Source: Pseudomonas helleri (lineage in GTDB: Bacteria > Pseudomonadota > Gammaproteobacteria > Pseudomonadales > Pseudomonadaceae). From it: a stretch of 64,000 bases of DNA. Below are positions 56,433 through 64,000 of this stretch, in pieces (the stretch's first letter is position 1; every line of letters begins with the position of its first letter). The notes under the pieces are model-generated. The model was not told the DNA's origin and ran no database searches. It worked only from the letters and a program-made list of their open reading frames with translations. Made by a program: the position numbers and the translations under genes. The stretch is taken from contig NZ_WIWC01000016.1 of assembly GCF_009600315.1 (NCBI RefSeq), positions 35,422 to 99,421 on the forward strand, in the 5' to 3' direction.

Positions 56433-57502
56433 CAGACAGTCCTCGCCGAGAAATCAATTCGGGGATCGAGCAGCGTGTAGCAGAGGTCGCCAATCAGCTT
56501 GATCAGCAGGCCGAACAGGGTGAACAGAAACAACGTGCCGAACACCACCGGATAGTCCCGTGACACAGCGGCTTCGTAGCTCATGCGGCCGATGCCGTCG
56601 AGGTTGAAGATGGTTTCGATCAGCAGGGAACCGGCAAAGAACACTTCGATCAGCGCCTGGGGAATCCCGGCGACCACCAACAGCATGGCGTTGCGCATGA
56701 CGTGGCCGTAGAGCACACGGCGTTCGGTCAGGCCCTTGGCCCGAGCAGTGACCACGTATTGGCGGCTGATTTCGTTGAGGAAGCTGTTTTTGGTGAGGAT
56801 GGTCAGCGTGGCGAAACCGCCGATGACCAGCGCCGACACGGGCAGCACCATGTGCCACAGGTAATCGCCGATTTTGCCGAACAAGCTCAGGCTGTCGAAG
56901 TTGTCGGAGACCATGCCCTGCACCGGAAACCAGCTGACGTAACTGCCGCCAGCAAACACCACGATCAACAAAATGGCGAACAGGAAGGCCGGCATGGCGT
57001 AGCCGATGATGATCGCGGTGCTGGTCCACACATCGAAGGCGCTGCCGTTGTGAATGGCCTTGCGGATACCCAGCGGGATTGAAATCAGGTAGGTGATCAA
57101 GGTGGCCCATAAGCCCAGCGAGATGGACACCGGTAACTTTTGCAGGATCAGGTCAGTGACCTTGGCCCCGCGAAAGAAGCTGGTGCCGAAGTCCAGTTGC
57201 GCGTAGTTCTTGAGCATCAGCCACAGACGCTCGTGCATGGGTTTGTCGAAGCCGTAGTGTTTGGTGATTTCTTCGATCAGGGCCGGGTCAAGGCCACGGC
57301 TGCTGCGGCTGGCCCCACCGGCGGACGCGGCCATTTCGCCGCCACCCCCGCCTACGGCACCACCACCGAAGCCCTGCAAGCGGGCGATGGCTTGATCCAC
57401 CGGGCCGCCGGGGGCGGCCTGCACGATTAGAAAGTTGACCACCAGAATGCACAGCAGGGTGGGGATGATGAGTAACAGGCGACGGCTGATGTAGTGCCAC
57501 AT
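56432..57502 (-). CDS. yejB: Peptide ABC transporter permease YejB
   Basis: A 356-residue DppB/OppB-type permease beginning [19 protein letters not shown]. It contains a Gly-rich, probably flexible stretch ([20 protein letters not shown], about 48-67) in the first loop, as seen in YejB, and the EAA loop [22 protein letters not shown] 57502, one base after the yejA stop, is chosen; the frame is open 45 bases upstream inside yejA. Confidence 0.94.
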   Translation of the reverse strand: MWHYISRRLLLIIPTLLCILVVNFLIVQAAPGGPVDQAIARLQGFGGGAVGGGGGEMAASAGGASRSSRGLDPALIEEITKHYGFDKPMHERLWLMLKNYAQLDFGTSFFRGAKVTDLILQKLPVSISLGLWATLITYLISIPLGIRKAIHNGSAFDVWTSTAIIIGYAMPAFLFAILLIVVFAGGSYVSWFPVQGMVSDNFDSLSLFGKIGDYLWHMVLPVSALVIGGFATLTILTKNSFLNEISRQYVVTARAKGLTERRVLYGHVMRNAMLLVVAGIPQALIEVFFAGSLLIETIFNLDGIGRMSYEAAVSRDYPVVFGTLFLFTLFGLLIKLIGDLCYTLLDPRIDFSARTV

Positions 57503-57503
57503 C

Positions 57504-59381
57504 TCAATGACCCTCCGACTGTGCGCTGGCCTGGCCAAACGCCGCATTGGTTAACGGGGTTTTGCTGACTTCCCACCAGGTGTCCAGGCCTTCATCGAAT
57601 TTGGCCTCCTTGGCGGGTTGGCCGAAGCGGTTCAGGTACACCGTCGGGGTGCCGACCGAGTAGTAGTGAGGAATCATGTAGTAGTTCCACAGCAATACGC
57701 GGTCGAGGGCGCGGGTGTAATGCACCATCTCGTCACGGCTGGTGGCTTGCACCAGCCCGTCGATCAGGCTGTCGACGGCCGGGTTGCGCAGCACCATGTT
57801 GTTGGACGCGCCCGCCTGGGTGGCGCTGCGTGAGCCAAACATGTCGTACAGCTCACGGCCGGGCGAGACGATCGGCTGGCCGTTGCGAGGGAACTGGCCG
57901 ACCATCATGTCGTAGTCACGGGCGTTGGTGCGGTTGATGTACTGCGCAGAGTCGACTTTGCGAATGTCCATGGTGATGCCGATTTGCGCCAGCGTGCGTT
58001 TCCAGGGCAAGACCATGCGATCAAAGCCGCTGGGGCTGTCGAGAAAGGTGAATCGCAGCGGTTCGCCCTTGGCGTTGACCAGCAGGTTGTTTTTGGGTGT
58101 CCAGCCCGCTTCCTTGAGCAGCGCCAGGGCTTGCAGTTGTTTGTCGCGGATATAACCGCTGCCATCGGTTTTCGGTGCCTGGTACACCTGAGTGAACACT
58201 TCATCGGGGATCTGCCCGCGCAAGGGTTCGAGAATTTCCAGCTCACGGGCGTCGGGCAGGGCAGTGGCGGACATTTCGCTTTTGGGGAAGTAGCTCTGCG
58301 CGCGGACATAGAAGTTGCGCATCATCTGCTTGTTGGTCCATTCAAAATCCCACAGCAGGCTCAGCGCCTCGCGTACCCGGCGATCCTGAAAAAACGGGTT
58401 TTGCAGGTTGAAGGTAAAGCCTTGTCCGGCGCTGGGTTTTTCCTTGGCGAACACGCCTTTTTGCAGGCGCCCGTCGCTGAGCACCGGGCTGGCATAACCG
58501 ATGCTGAACCCGGTCGCGGAAAACTCGCGGTTGTAATCGAACGCGCCGGCTTTGAGCATTTCGCGGGCGACGTCGATGTCGCTGTAAAACATCACTTTCA
58601 AGCGATCGAAGTTGTACAGGCCTTTGCTCACCGGCAAGTCTTTGGCCCACCAGTTTTTGTTGCGCTCAAAACTGACACTGCGGCCTGCGTCGACATGGGA
58701 GACCACATAGGGGCCGCTGCCCAGCGGCGGCTCGTAGCCACCTCCAGCAGCGAAGTCGCGGGTCTTCCACCAGTGTTCCGGCAGGATGTGCATGCTCGCC
58801 AGATCCAGCGCCAAGGTACGGTTCTGGTTGTTCTTGAAGTCGAAGCGAATTTGCAGCGGGCCTTCGATAACCCGGTCCTTGACCTCGCCGTAAAGCATGC
58901 GATAGCTCAGGCTGCCTTTGGTCATCAGGGTGTCGTAGGTAAAGGCCACGTCTTGCGCGGTGATCGGGGTGTCGTCAGCAAAGCGTGCCTTGGGGTTCAG
59001 GAAGAAACGCACCCAAAGGCCGTCCGGGTCGCGTTCCATTTTTTGCGCGATAAGCCCGTAAACCGTATAGGGCTCATCCAGCGAACGGAACGCCAAGGGG
59101 GAGTTCACCCACTGATCGACCTGGGCGACACCGGTGCCTTGGTCGATATACGGCGATAGGTAGGTGAACTGACCGATTTCCATCGACGTGCGACTCAGCG
59201 AACCGCCTTTGGGCGCGTTCGGATTGACGTAGTCGAAGTGCTGGAAATTGGCCGGGTATTTGGCCGCTTCGCCATAGACCGTCATGGCCTGACTGGGCGC
59301 GGCGTTGACGCTCAGGCACAGGCAAGACAGCACGGGCACAAACAGCGAACGGAGCAGGGGCAGGAAAAATGCAGACATCAT
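57504..59381 (-). CDS. yejA: Peptide-binding protein YejA
   Basis: A 625-residue SBP_bac_5 periplasmic binding protein with signal peptide (about 1-24). The mature start [24 protein letters not shown] segment (here [20 protein letters not shown]) and [11 protein letters not shown] are YejA-typical. Tandem ATGs exist at 59381 and 59378, preceded by AAGGAA. The longer upstream frame lacks a signal peptide. It delivers peptides to YejBEF and lies 136 bp downstream of the TonB-dependent receptor gene. Confidence 0.94.
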   Translation of the reverse strand: MMSAFFLPLLRSLFVPVLSCLCLSVNAAPSQAMTVYGEAAKYPANFQHFDYVNPNAPKGGSLSRTSMEIGQFTYLSPYIDQGTGVAQVDQWVNSPLAFRSLDEPYTVYGLIAQKMERDPDGLWVRFFLNPKARFADDTPITAQDVAFTYDTLMTKGSLSYRMLYGEVKDRVIEGPLQIRFDFKNNQNRTLALDLASMHILPEHWWKTRDFAAGGGYEPPLGSGPYVVSHVDAGRSVSFERNKNWWAKDLPVSKGLYNFDRLKVMFYSDIDVAREMLKAGAFDYNREFSATGFSIGYASPVLSDGRLQKGVFAKEKPSAGQGFTFNLQNPFFQDRRVREALSLLWDFEWTNKQMMRNFYVRAQSYFPKSEMSATALPDARELEILEPLRGQIPDEVFTQVYQAPKTDGSGYIRDKQLQALALLKEAGWTPKNNLLVNAKGEPLRFTFLDSPSGFDRMVLPWKRTLAQIGITMDIRKVDSAQYINRTNARDYDMMVGQFPRNGQPIVSPGRELYDMFGSRSATQAGASNNMVLRNPAVDSLIDGLVQATSRDEMVHYTRALDRVLLWNYYMIPHYYSVGTPTVYLNRFGQPAKEAKFDEGLDTWWEVSKTPLTNAAFGQASAQSEGH

Positions 59382-59517
59382 TGGGCTTCCTTGTACCGCG
59401 TGTTGAACCATTGACTGCGTGTAAAAATCCCCGCCGCATTGCGCGTTAAAACGCGGCGGGGTCGCGAATTCGCAGTTAAACCGGTGCTGGCTGGAGTGTG
59501 CCAGCACCGGCGTTCAC

Positions 59518-62235
59518 TCAAAAGTGATAGGTGGCACGGGCGAAGAACGTACGGCCCATTGGATCGGCATAACGTGGATCGTATCCGGTCTGGAAGTTGT
59601 AGGTCTGATTGGTGAACGGCGGGTTGCGGTCAAACATGTTTTTGATCCCCACGTCCAGGTCCACGGTTTTGTTGAAGGTGTAACCCCCGGAGATGTCCCA
59701 CAGCGTGTAAGACGCTACACGAGAGTGGGTCTCGGTGTCGTAGTCGTCATAACCACTGGTGAAGCGGTTGACCAACGAGGCACGGTAGGCGCCCAGGTTC
59801 CAGGTGCCGCTCAGCACGTGCTTCCAGCGCGAAACCACGCCCGTGCCTTCAAAGGCATCGACGCGGTCAGTGTACGAACCGCCAATGGTGGTCTGGTAGT
59901 CATAGCGCGAGACGTACGTGCCTTGCAGGCCCAGGCCAAACTGGCCGTAAGGGGTATTGGGGAATTTGTAATCCATCGACACGTCGACACCGCTGGTTTT
60001 AACCGCACCCAGGTTGGCCAGACCGGTCTGCACGTAGTCCAGAGAACCGTCGGCGTTACGCACATAGCGGTCGGCGTACTGATCCGGCTCGTCGAATACC
60101 GTGGACTCAGGGAACTCCTCAATCTGGTTGGCGATATGAATCCACCAGAAATCAAGCCCCACCGACAGGTTGCGCATCGGTTGATAGACAAAACCCACGG
60201 TCACGTTACGGGCTTTTTCGGGGGACAGTTGGGTGTTGCCGCCGGTGCGGTTGAGAAATTGCTGGCCGCAGTCGCGTCCGGCGTTGCCGCCGGGTTGTAC
60301 GACACCGCCGGCGCACAGAACCGGGTCGTTGTAGCTGCCTTGGGTGTAGGTGGTGTAGGGCGTGTTGTACAGCTCGTAAAGTGACGGTGCACGAAACCCT
60401 TCACTGTAGGCACCGCGCACCACCAGTTCTTTAACCGGCTGGTAGCGGAACGAGTATTTCGGGTTGGTGGTGCTGCCGAAGTCGCTGTATTTGTCGTGGC
60501 GCACGGCGGCGGACAGTTCGAGGCTGTCGAGTACCGGCACGTTCAGCTCGGTGTAAACCGCCTTGACGGTGCGATCGCCCTGAACACTGGCGTCCGAGGT
60601 GACGCCCAGGCTGCCGACGTCGGAGAGATAGGGCTCGTATTCCTGATGGAATTTCTCCTGCCGGAATTCGCCACCGATGGCCAGGCCGGAAGGCCCGGCG
60701 CCGAACCAGTCACCGATTTCACGGCTCATGCGACCGTCCAGCCCTGTCACGCGGCCTACGGATGAGGAGTACTGGCCGTGGTAGCGGCTGGAATCGATCA
60801 GCGCCTGCCCGGCAGCCGTTTGCGGACCGAACGGGTTGATGATGCCGTTGGCAATGCCGTCGATCATGGCGGCATCGCTGATATAGCCGTTGGTGAGGCT
60901 GGATACGACCTGGTTCTGGTTATACGACGCGCCGACGTTGTAATCCCAACCCTTGGCGACACCGTCGAAGCTCAGCACCAGACGCTGGCTGGTGTTCTGG
61001 TCCTTGGATTGGCGGGCACCGGCAGCGGTTTCACGCCAGTTCAGATCAATCGGTTGGGTCGGATCGAAACCGGGGATGGTTGAGCCGGGGGTCACGCCAT
61101 TGCCGGGGTAGTAAGGGGAGGTCGGGTCCATGGTCAAACCGCTAAGGGGCGCTGGGCCTAATGAGGTGGCATTGTTGTTGCGCGCAAAGAAGTACTCGAG
61201 GTTGACGTTGTCTTCGTCGGTGATTTTGCCGGTGGCCCGACCAAAAAATGAGGTTTTTTCGGTCTCGGGGATCAAGTCGATGTAGTTGCGCGTGCTGAAG
61301 CGGCACCCCCCCTGACGTGACACCAGATTCGGCCCGTTGCAGTCGCTGCCTGCCAGCGGGTTGGTGGTGACACCGTTTTGGCCGTAGTTGGCCGGGAAGG
61401 AGGTGCCGGAGGTTCCGTCCAGACCACGGCCGGGGTCGTAGGCCGTGGCAAAGGTGCGGTCCTTGGCCCGCAGGCTGTCCTGCTTGTTGTAACCCACCAC
61501 GCCCATGATGTTGAAGCGGTCTTTCTCCAGGTTGCCATAACCCCAGCTGGCGTTGAGGTCGTGGCTGCTGCCACCGCCACTGGCATCTGCGCCTTCACCG
61601 CCCAGCGACAGGGTGCCGTCGGTCATGGATTTTTTGGTGATGAAGTTGATCACGCCGCCAATGGCGTCGGTGCCGTACAGGGCCGAGGCGCCGTCGCGCA
61701 GCACTTCGACGCGGTCGATGGCAGCAAACGGGATGGTGTTCAGGTCAACCGCCGAACCGTCGATGGCGTTGTTGCCCAGACGGCGGCCATTGAGCAGCAC
61801 CAGGGTTTTGTTGGCGCCGATGCCGCGCATGTCGGCAAAACTGGCGCCGCCGGTTGAGCTGCCGACCGAGCTGGCGGCGTTTTGCAGGCTCTGGTTGCCG
61901 GTCACGCGCTGCATGATTTCTGCTGTGGTGGTCACACCCTCATTGCGCAATTGTTCGACGCGCAGAATGGTGATGGGCACCGCGGTTTCGGCATCGACCC
62001 GGCGTATGGCCGAGCCGGTGACTTCGACGCGGTCCAGTTGCGTGGTGGCGGGTGCGGCCACCGCATCTGCGCTGACGGCGACAGCGCTGGACGAATCCTC
62101 GGCGGCGGTGGCTTCAGCGGCCTGTAGCTGTCCTGCGCTTATACCCAGCGCCATGACGTACAAAGGCACGAATCGATGCCGTTGCAGGCTGGCAACGAGG
62201 GGCTTGAGGGTGAAACCTGAACGCTTCATCTGCAT
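59518..62235 (-). CDS. TonB-dependent outer-membrane receptor
   Basis: A 905-residue receptor with a signal peptide (about 1-39, QLQAAEA), a TonB-box-like DRVEVTGSAI, a plug domain with DMRGIGANKTLVLLNGRRLG and VLRDGASALYGTDAIGGVIN, and a beta-barrel ending in Phe (FFARATYHF). There is no STN signalling domain. The type resembles nutrient receptors of xanthomonads and caulobacters more than siderophore receptors. Its place between exbD and yejA suggests that it passes a peptide-like substrate to the Yej importer. Confidence 0.93.
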   Translation of the reverse strand: MQMKRSGFTLKPLVASLQRHRFVPLYVMALGISAGQLQAAEATAAEDSSSAVAVSADAVAAPATTQLDRVEVTGSAIRRVDAETAVPITILRVEQLRNEGVTTTAEIMQRVTGNQSLQNAASSVGSSTGGASFADMRGIGANKTLVLLNGRRLGNNAIDGSAVDLNTIPFAAIDRVEVLRDGASALYGTDAIGGVINFITKKSMTDGTLSLGGEGADASGGGSSHDLNASWGYGNLEKDRFNIMGVVGYNKQDSLRAKDRTFATAYDPGRGLDGTSGTSFPANYGQNGVTTNPLAGSDCNGPNLVSRQGGCRFSTRNYIDLIPETEKTSFFGRATGKITDEDNVNLEYFFARNNNATSLGPAPLSGLTMDPTSPYYPGNGVTPGSTIPGFDPTQPIDLNWRETAAGARQSKDQNTSQRLVLSFDGVAKGWDYNVGASYNQNQVVSSLTNGYISDAAMIDGIANGIINPFGPQTAAGQALIDSSRYHGQYSSSVGRVTGLDGRMSREIGDWFGAGPSGLAIGGEFRQEKFHQEYEPYLSDVGSLGVTSDASVQGDRTVKAVYTELNVPVLDSLELSAAVRHDKYSDFGSTTNPKYSFRYQPVKELVVRGAYSEGFRAPSLYELYNTPYTTYTQGSYNDPVLCAGGVVQPGGNAGRDCGQQFLNRTGGNTQLSPEKARNVTVGFVYQPMRNLSVGLDFWWIHIANQIEEFPESTVFDEPDQYADRYVRNADGSLDYVQTGLANLGAVKTSGVDVSMDYKFPNTPYGQFGLGLQGTYVSRYDYQTTIGGSYTDRVDAFEGTGVVSRWKHVLSGTWNLGAYRASLVNRFTSGYDDYDTETHSRVASYTLWDISGGYTFNKTVDLDVGIKNMFDRNPPFTNQTYNFQTGYDPRYADPMGRTFFARATYHF

Positions 62236-62401
62236 GGTTACTTCCGACTTTTATAGACGTTTATTGGAATGGCCTTATGGGCCCTCATGACTCCAGATGG
62301 GTTGTGTCGACCCGGTGTGAAACACTTTCTTCAAGCAAGCCGCTCACCTGCAGGGGCTAAGTGGCCCTTGCGCGGCAGGTGTAGCCTGTGGAGTTAAAAG
62401 C

Positions 62402-62510
62402 CCCTCACCCCAGCCCTCTCCCGGAGGTAGAGGGGGCTAAAAGCAGAAGCCTATTTGCGCAACGCCACCTGTCAGCTCCCTCGCCCTTTGGGAGAGGGTT
62501 GGGGTGAGGG
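62402..62510. repeat. Inverted repeat between exbD and the receptor gene
   Basis: CCCTCACCCCAGCCCTCTCCC (62402-62422) and GGGAGAGGGTTGGGGTGAGGG (62490-62510) form a near-perfect 21-bp stem. It starts 2 bases after the exbD stop, so it may end or attenuate the tonB-exbB-exbD transcript. Similar CCCTCACCC... palindromes occur between genes in many proteobacteria. Confidence 0.8.
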
Positions 62511-62512
62511 CC

Positions 62513-62914
62513 TCATTTGGCCGTCATCACGGAAATCTTGCTGATGCCCGAGCGCTCGATGGAGGCCATGGCCTTGGCCACCTGGCCGTAATTGACGCCT
62601 TCGTCCGCCTGCAACTGCACGCGTACTTCCGGGTCCTTGGCTTTCACTTCCTGAAGACTTTTTTCCAGCAGTTCAGGGGCCACTTCGTTCTTGGCCAGAA
62701 AGAACTTGCCGTCCTGGTCAACACTGACCACCACCGGGTCTTTCTTTTGCTCGGAAACCACGGCGTCGGTCTTGGGCAAGTTGATTTTGATGGCGTTGGT
62801 CATCATCGGTGTGGTGACGATAAACACCACCAGCAGCACCAGCATCACATCCACCAGAGGGGTGACGTTCATTTCACTGAGGACTTCGTCGCTGTCCTGG
62901 GTTGAGAAAGACAT
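62513..62914 (-). CDS. exbD: Biopolymer transport protein ExbD
   Basis: A 133-residue protein with one N-terminal helix (about 18-40) and a periplasmic domain. The conserved membrane aspartate is Asp24-like in MNVTPLVDVMLVLLVVF. With ExbB it forms the proton-driven motor that energises TonB. Overlaps exbB by one base of its stop/start region; the next gene downstream is the receptor. Confidence 0.94.
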   Translation of the reverse strand: MSFSTQDSDEVLSEMNVTPLVDVMLVLLVVFIVTTPMMTNAIKINLPKTDAVVSEQKKDPVVVSVDQDGKFFLAKNEVAPELLEKSLQEVKAKDPEVRVQLQADEGVNYGQVAKAMASIERSGISKISVMTAK

Positions 62915-63618
62915 CAGCTCGCCTCCCGCACAGCGGTGCGCTTGTTGGAAATGGCCTGACGGTCGATGGCGAACGCGCTGCGCTGAGCGAGGGCGTCAAA
63001 GTCGTGGGCGAAGTCGTCCATATTGGCCGAGGCCAGTTTCAGGCGGCGCAGGAAGAAGTTGTAAATCAGCACAGCGGGTACAGCGACGGCGATGCCCACA
63101 CCAGTGGCGATCAGTGCATGACCGATAGGGCCAGCCACGGTTTCAAGGCTGGCCGAACCGCTGGCGCCGATGCTTTGCAGGGCTTCCATGATGCCCCACA
63201 CCGTCCCGAACAGGCCGATGAAGGGCGCGGTGCTGCCGATACTGGCGAGAATCGCCTGGCCGCTTTCCAATGCGCGGCGTTCCTTTTGAATCTGCTGGCG
63301 CAGGTTGCGTTCCAGACGGTCTGAACGGTTGATGGTGTGCGCCAGTTGTTGAGTATTGCGCGGTGTGTCATCGACGATCATGGCTTCAAAGCCGCTGTTG
63401 GCAATGCGCGCCAAAGAGCCGGGATACTGGCTGGCGTGTTCGGCAGCTGTGAGTAGATCGGGCGCGGCCCAGAACGCTTTGCTGAACTGGTTGTTCTGGG
63501 ATTTCTGACGCAGGTATTGCGATGACTTGATGAGCAGCAAGGCCCAGCTCACCACCGAAAACAGCACCAGTGCCCACAGCACTCCAGGGACAATCATGGA
63601 AGACATCGACTCGTTCAT
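62914..63618 (-). CDS. exbB: Biopolymer transport protein ExbB (MotA/TolQ/ExbB family)
   Basis: A 234-residue protein with three helices. The conserved segment ASIGSTAPFIGLFGTVWGIM and GVGIAVAVPAVLIYNFF contain the channel-lining residues. ATG 63618 with GAGGTG upstream is chosen; five more codons upstream are open. It lies 51 bp downstream of tonB and overlaps exbD. Confidence 0.94.
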   Translation of the reverse strand: MNESMSSMIVPGVLWALVLFSVVSWALLLIKSSQYLRQKSQNNQFSKAFWAAPDLLTAAEHASQYPGSLARIANSGFEAMIVDDTPRNTQQLAHTINRSDRLERNLRQQIQKERRALESGQAILASIGSTAPFIGLFGTVWGIMEALQSIGASGSASLETVAGPIGHALIATGVGIAVAVPAVLIYNFFLRRLKLASANMDDFAHDFDALAQRSAFAIDRQAISNKRTAVREAS

Positions 63619-63669
63619 GGCTACACCTCGCACAGTGTCTAAATAGGTAAGTGTCGGTAACCGACAGGG

Positions 63670-64000
63670 TTATTCCGGTAATTTGAAAGCGATGGTTTGG
63701 GTGGCAAAACCTTCTATGGGCGTGTCACCGCGTTTGGCCGGGACAAACTTCCAGTTGCGTACGGCTTCGACCGCTGCGTCATCCAACGCTTGTTTGCCGC
63801 TGGACTTGGTCACTTCCACGGTGCCAGCACGGCCGTTGGGCAACACTTTGATGCGCAATACCACGGTGCCTTCCCAACTGCGGCGCAACGCCAGAGATGG
63901 ATATTCCGGCGGCGGGTTGCCCAGGCTCGCCAACCCGGATACGGCAGCGGTTTCCTTGACCGGGCCGGGTGCTGCGGCGGGCGCTGGCGGGGCGGTAGGC
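63670..64000 (-). CDS. tonB: Energy transducer TonB, C-terminal part
   Basis: The frame stays open to the right edge, so only the last 109 residues are visible. The TonB C-terminal domain is clear: PPPEYPSLALRRSWEGTVVL, NGRAGTVEVTKSSGKQALDD and AAVEAVRNWKFVPAKR. The sequence before it is Pro/Ala-rich, as expected of the periplasm-spanning linker. First visible gene of tonB-exbB-exbD-receptor-yejABEF. Confidence 0.92.
   Translation of the reverse strand, partial: PTAPPAPAAAPGPVKETAAVSGLASLGNPPPEYPSLALRRSWEGTVVLRIKVLPNGRAGTVEVTKSSGKQALDDAAVEAVRNWKFVPAKRGDTPIEGFATQTIAFKLPE

Noticed and set aside
57984..59159. 391-residue antisense frame over yejA
   Set aside because: Opposite a well-supported yejA; no ribosome site or domain.
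62236..62400. Fur box upstream of the TonB-dependent receptor
   Set aside because: No GATAATGATAATCATTATC-like sequence is present, so iron regulation is not supported.

Overview
The window is a Pseudomonas chromosome segment. The evidence is the fatty-acid cis/trans isomerase end, the NfuA/CobE/CbtBA set, OprD-type porin, ModABC, the BenE/aromatic-acid MFS pair, REP doublets and the Pseudomonas-style protein sequences throughout. Base composition looks mid-50s % G+C by eye (not computed), towards the low end of the genus. Coding density is high, and no tRNA, rRNA, prophage, transposase or CRISPR array was seen.

Layout. 1-4.2 kb: 3' end of cti, nfuA, then a leftward B12-riboswitch operon cbtB-cbtA-cobE-cobM. 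4.3-11.3 kb: a signalling block with a CHASE3/GAF hybrid kinase carrying three receivers, receptor-free CheR and CheB, a second hybrid kinase and two lone receivers. 11.5-17.8 kb: ecotin, pgm, a YbaK protein, an ArsR-oxidoreductase pair, a zinc-type hemB and a LysR regulator. 18-24.6 kb: a lone Wzz, modABC behind a ModE-like palindrome, alkB and several small proteins. 24.8-29.2 kb: galU, gor, Sco and PCuAC copper chaperones, a REP doublet and a GNAT enzyme. 29.2-34.2 kb: a leftward run btuF-btuC-btuD-pseudoazurin-OprD porin behind a second B12 riboswitch. 34.2-39.5 kb: a DUF1624 membrane protein, aromatic-acid transporters, a REP doublet overlapping the benE stop codon, and a PotF-type binding protein.

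39.5-53.1 kb is the most notable part. Two divergent operons, flhA-flhB-fliR-fliQ-fliP-fliN-fliM (leftward) and lafK-fliE-fliF-fliG-fliH-fliI-fliJ (rightward), reproduce the first half of the enterobacterial Flag-2 (lateral flagella) locus gene for gene. All 14 genes look intact. The rod, hook, filament, chaperone and stator half that normally follows fliJ is missing here. Its place is taken by a roughly 650-bp nested palindrome made of two inverted copies of a Pseudomonas intergenic repeat. FliG has lost several torque-associated charges. FliM has no N-terminal CheY-binding peptide, while FliN carries a peptide resembling one.

53.8-64 kb: a leftward tonB-exbB-exbD-TonB receptor-yejA-yejB-yejE-yejF block that could form a complete outer-to-inner membrane uptake route, probably for peptides or a peptide-like compound. 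The tonB gene runs off the right edge.

All assignments come from reading the sequence; no database search or alignment was run.
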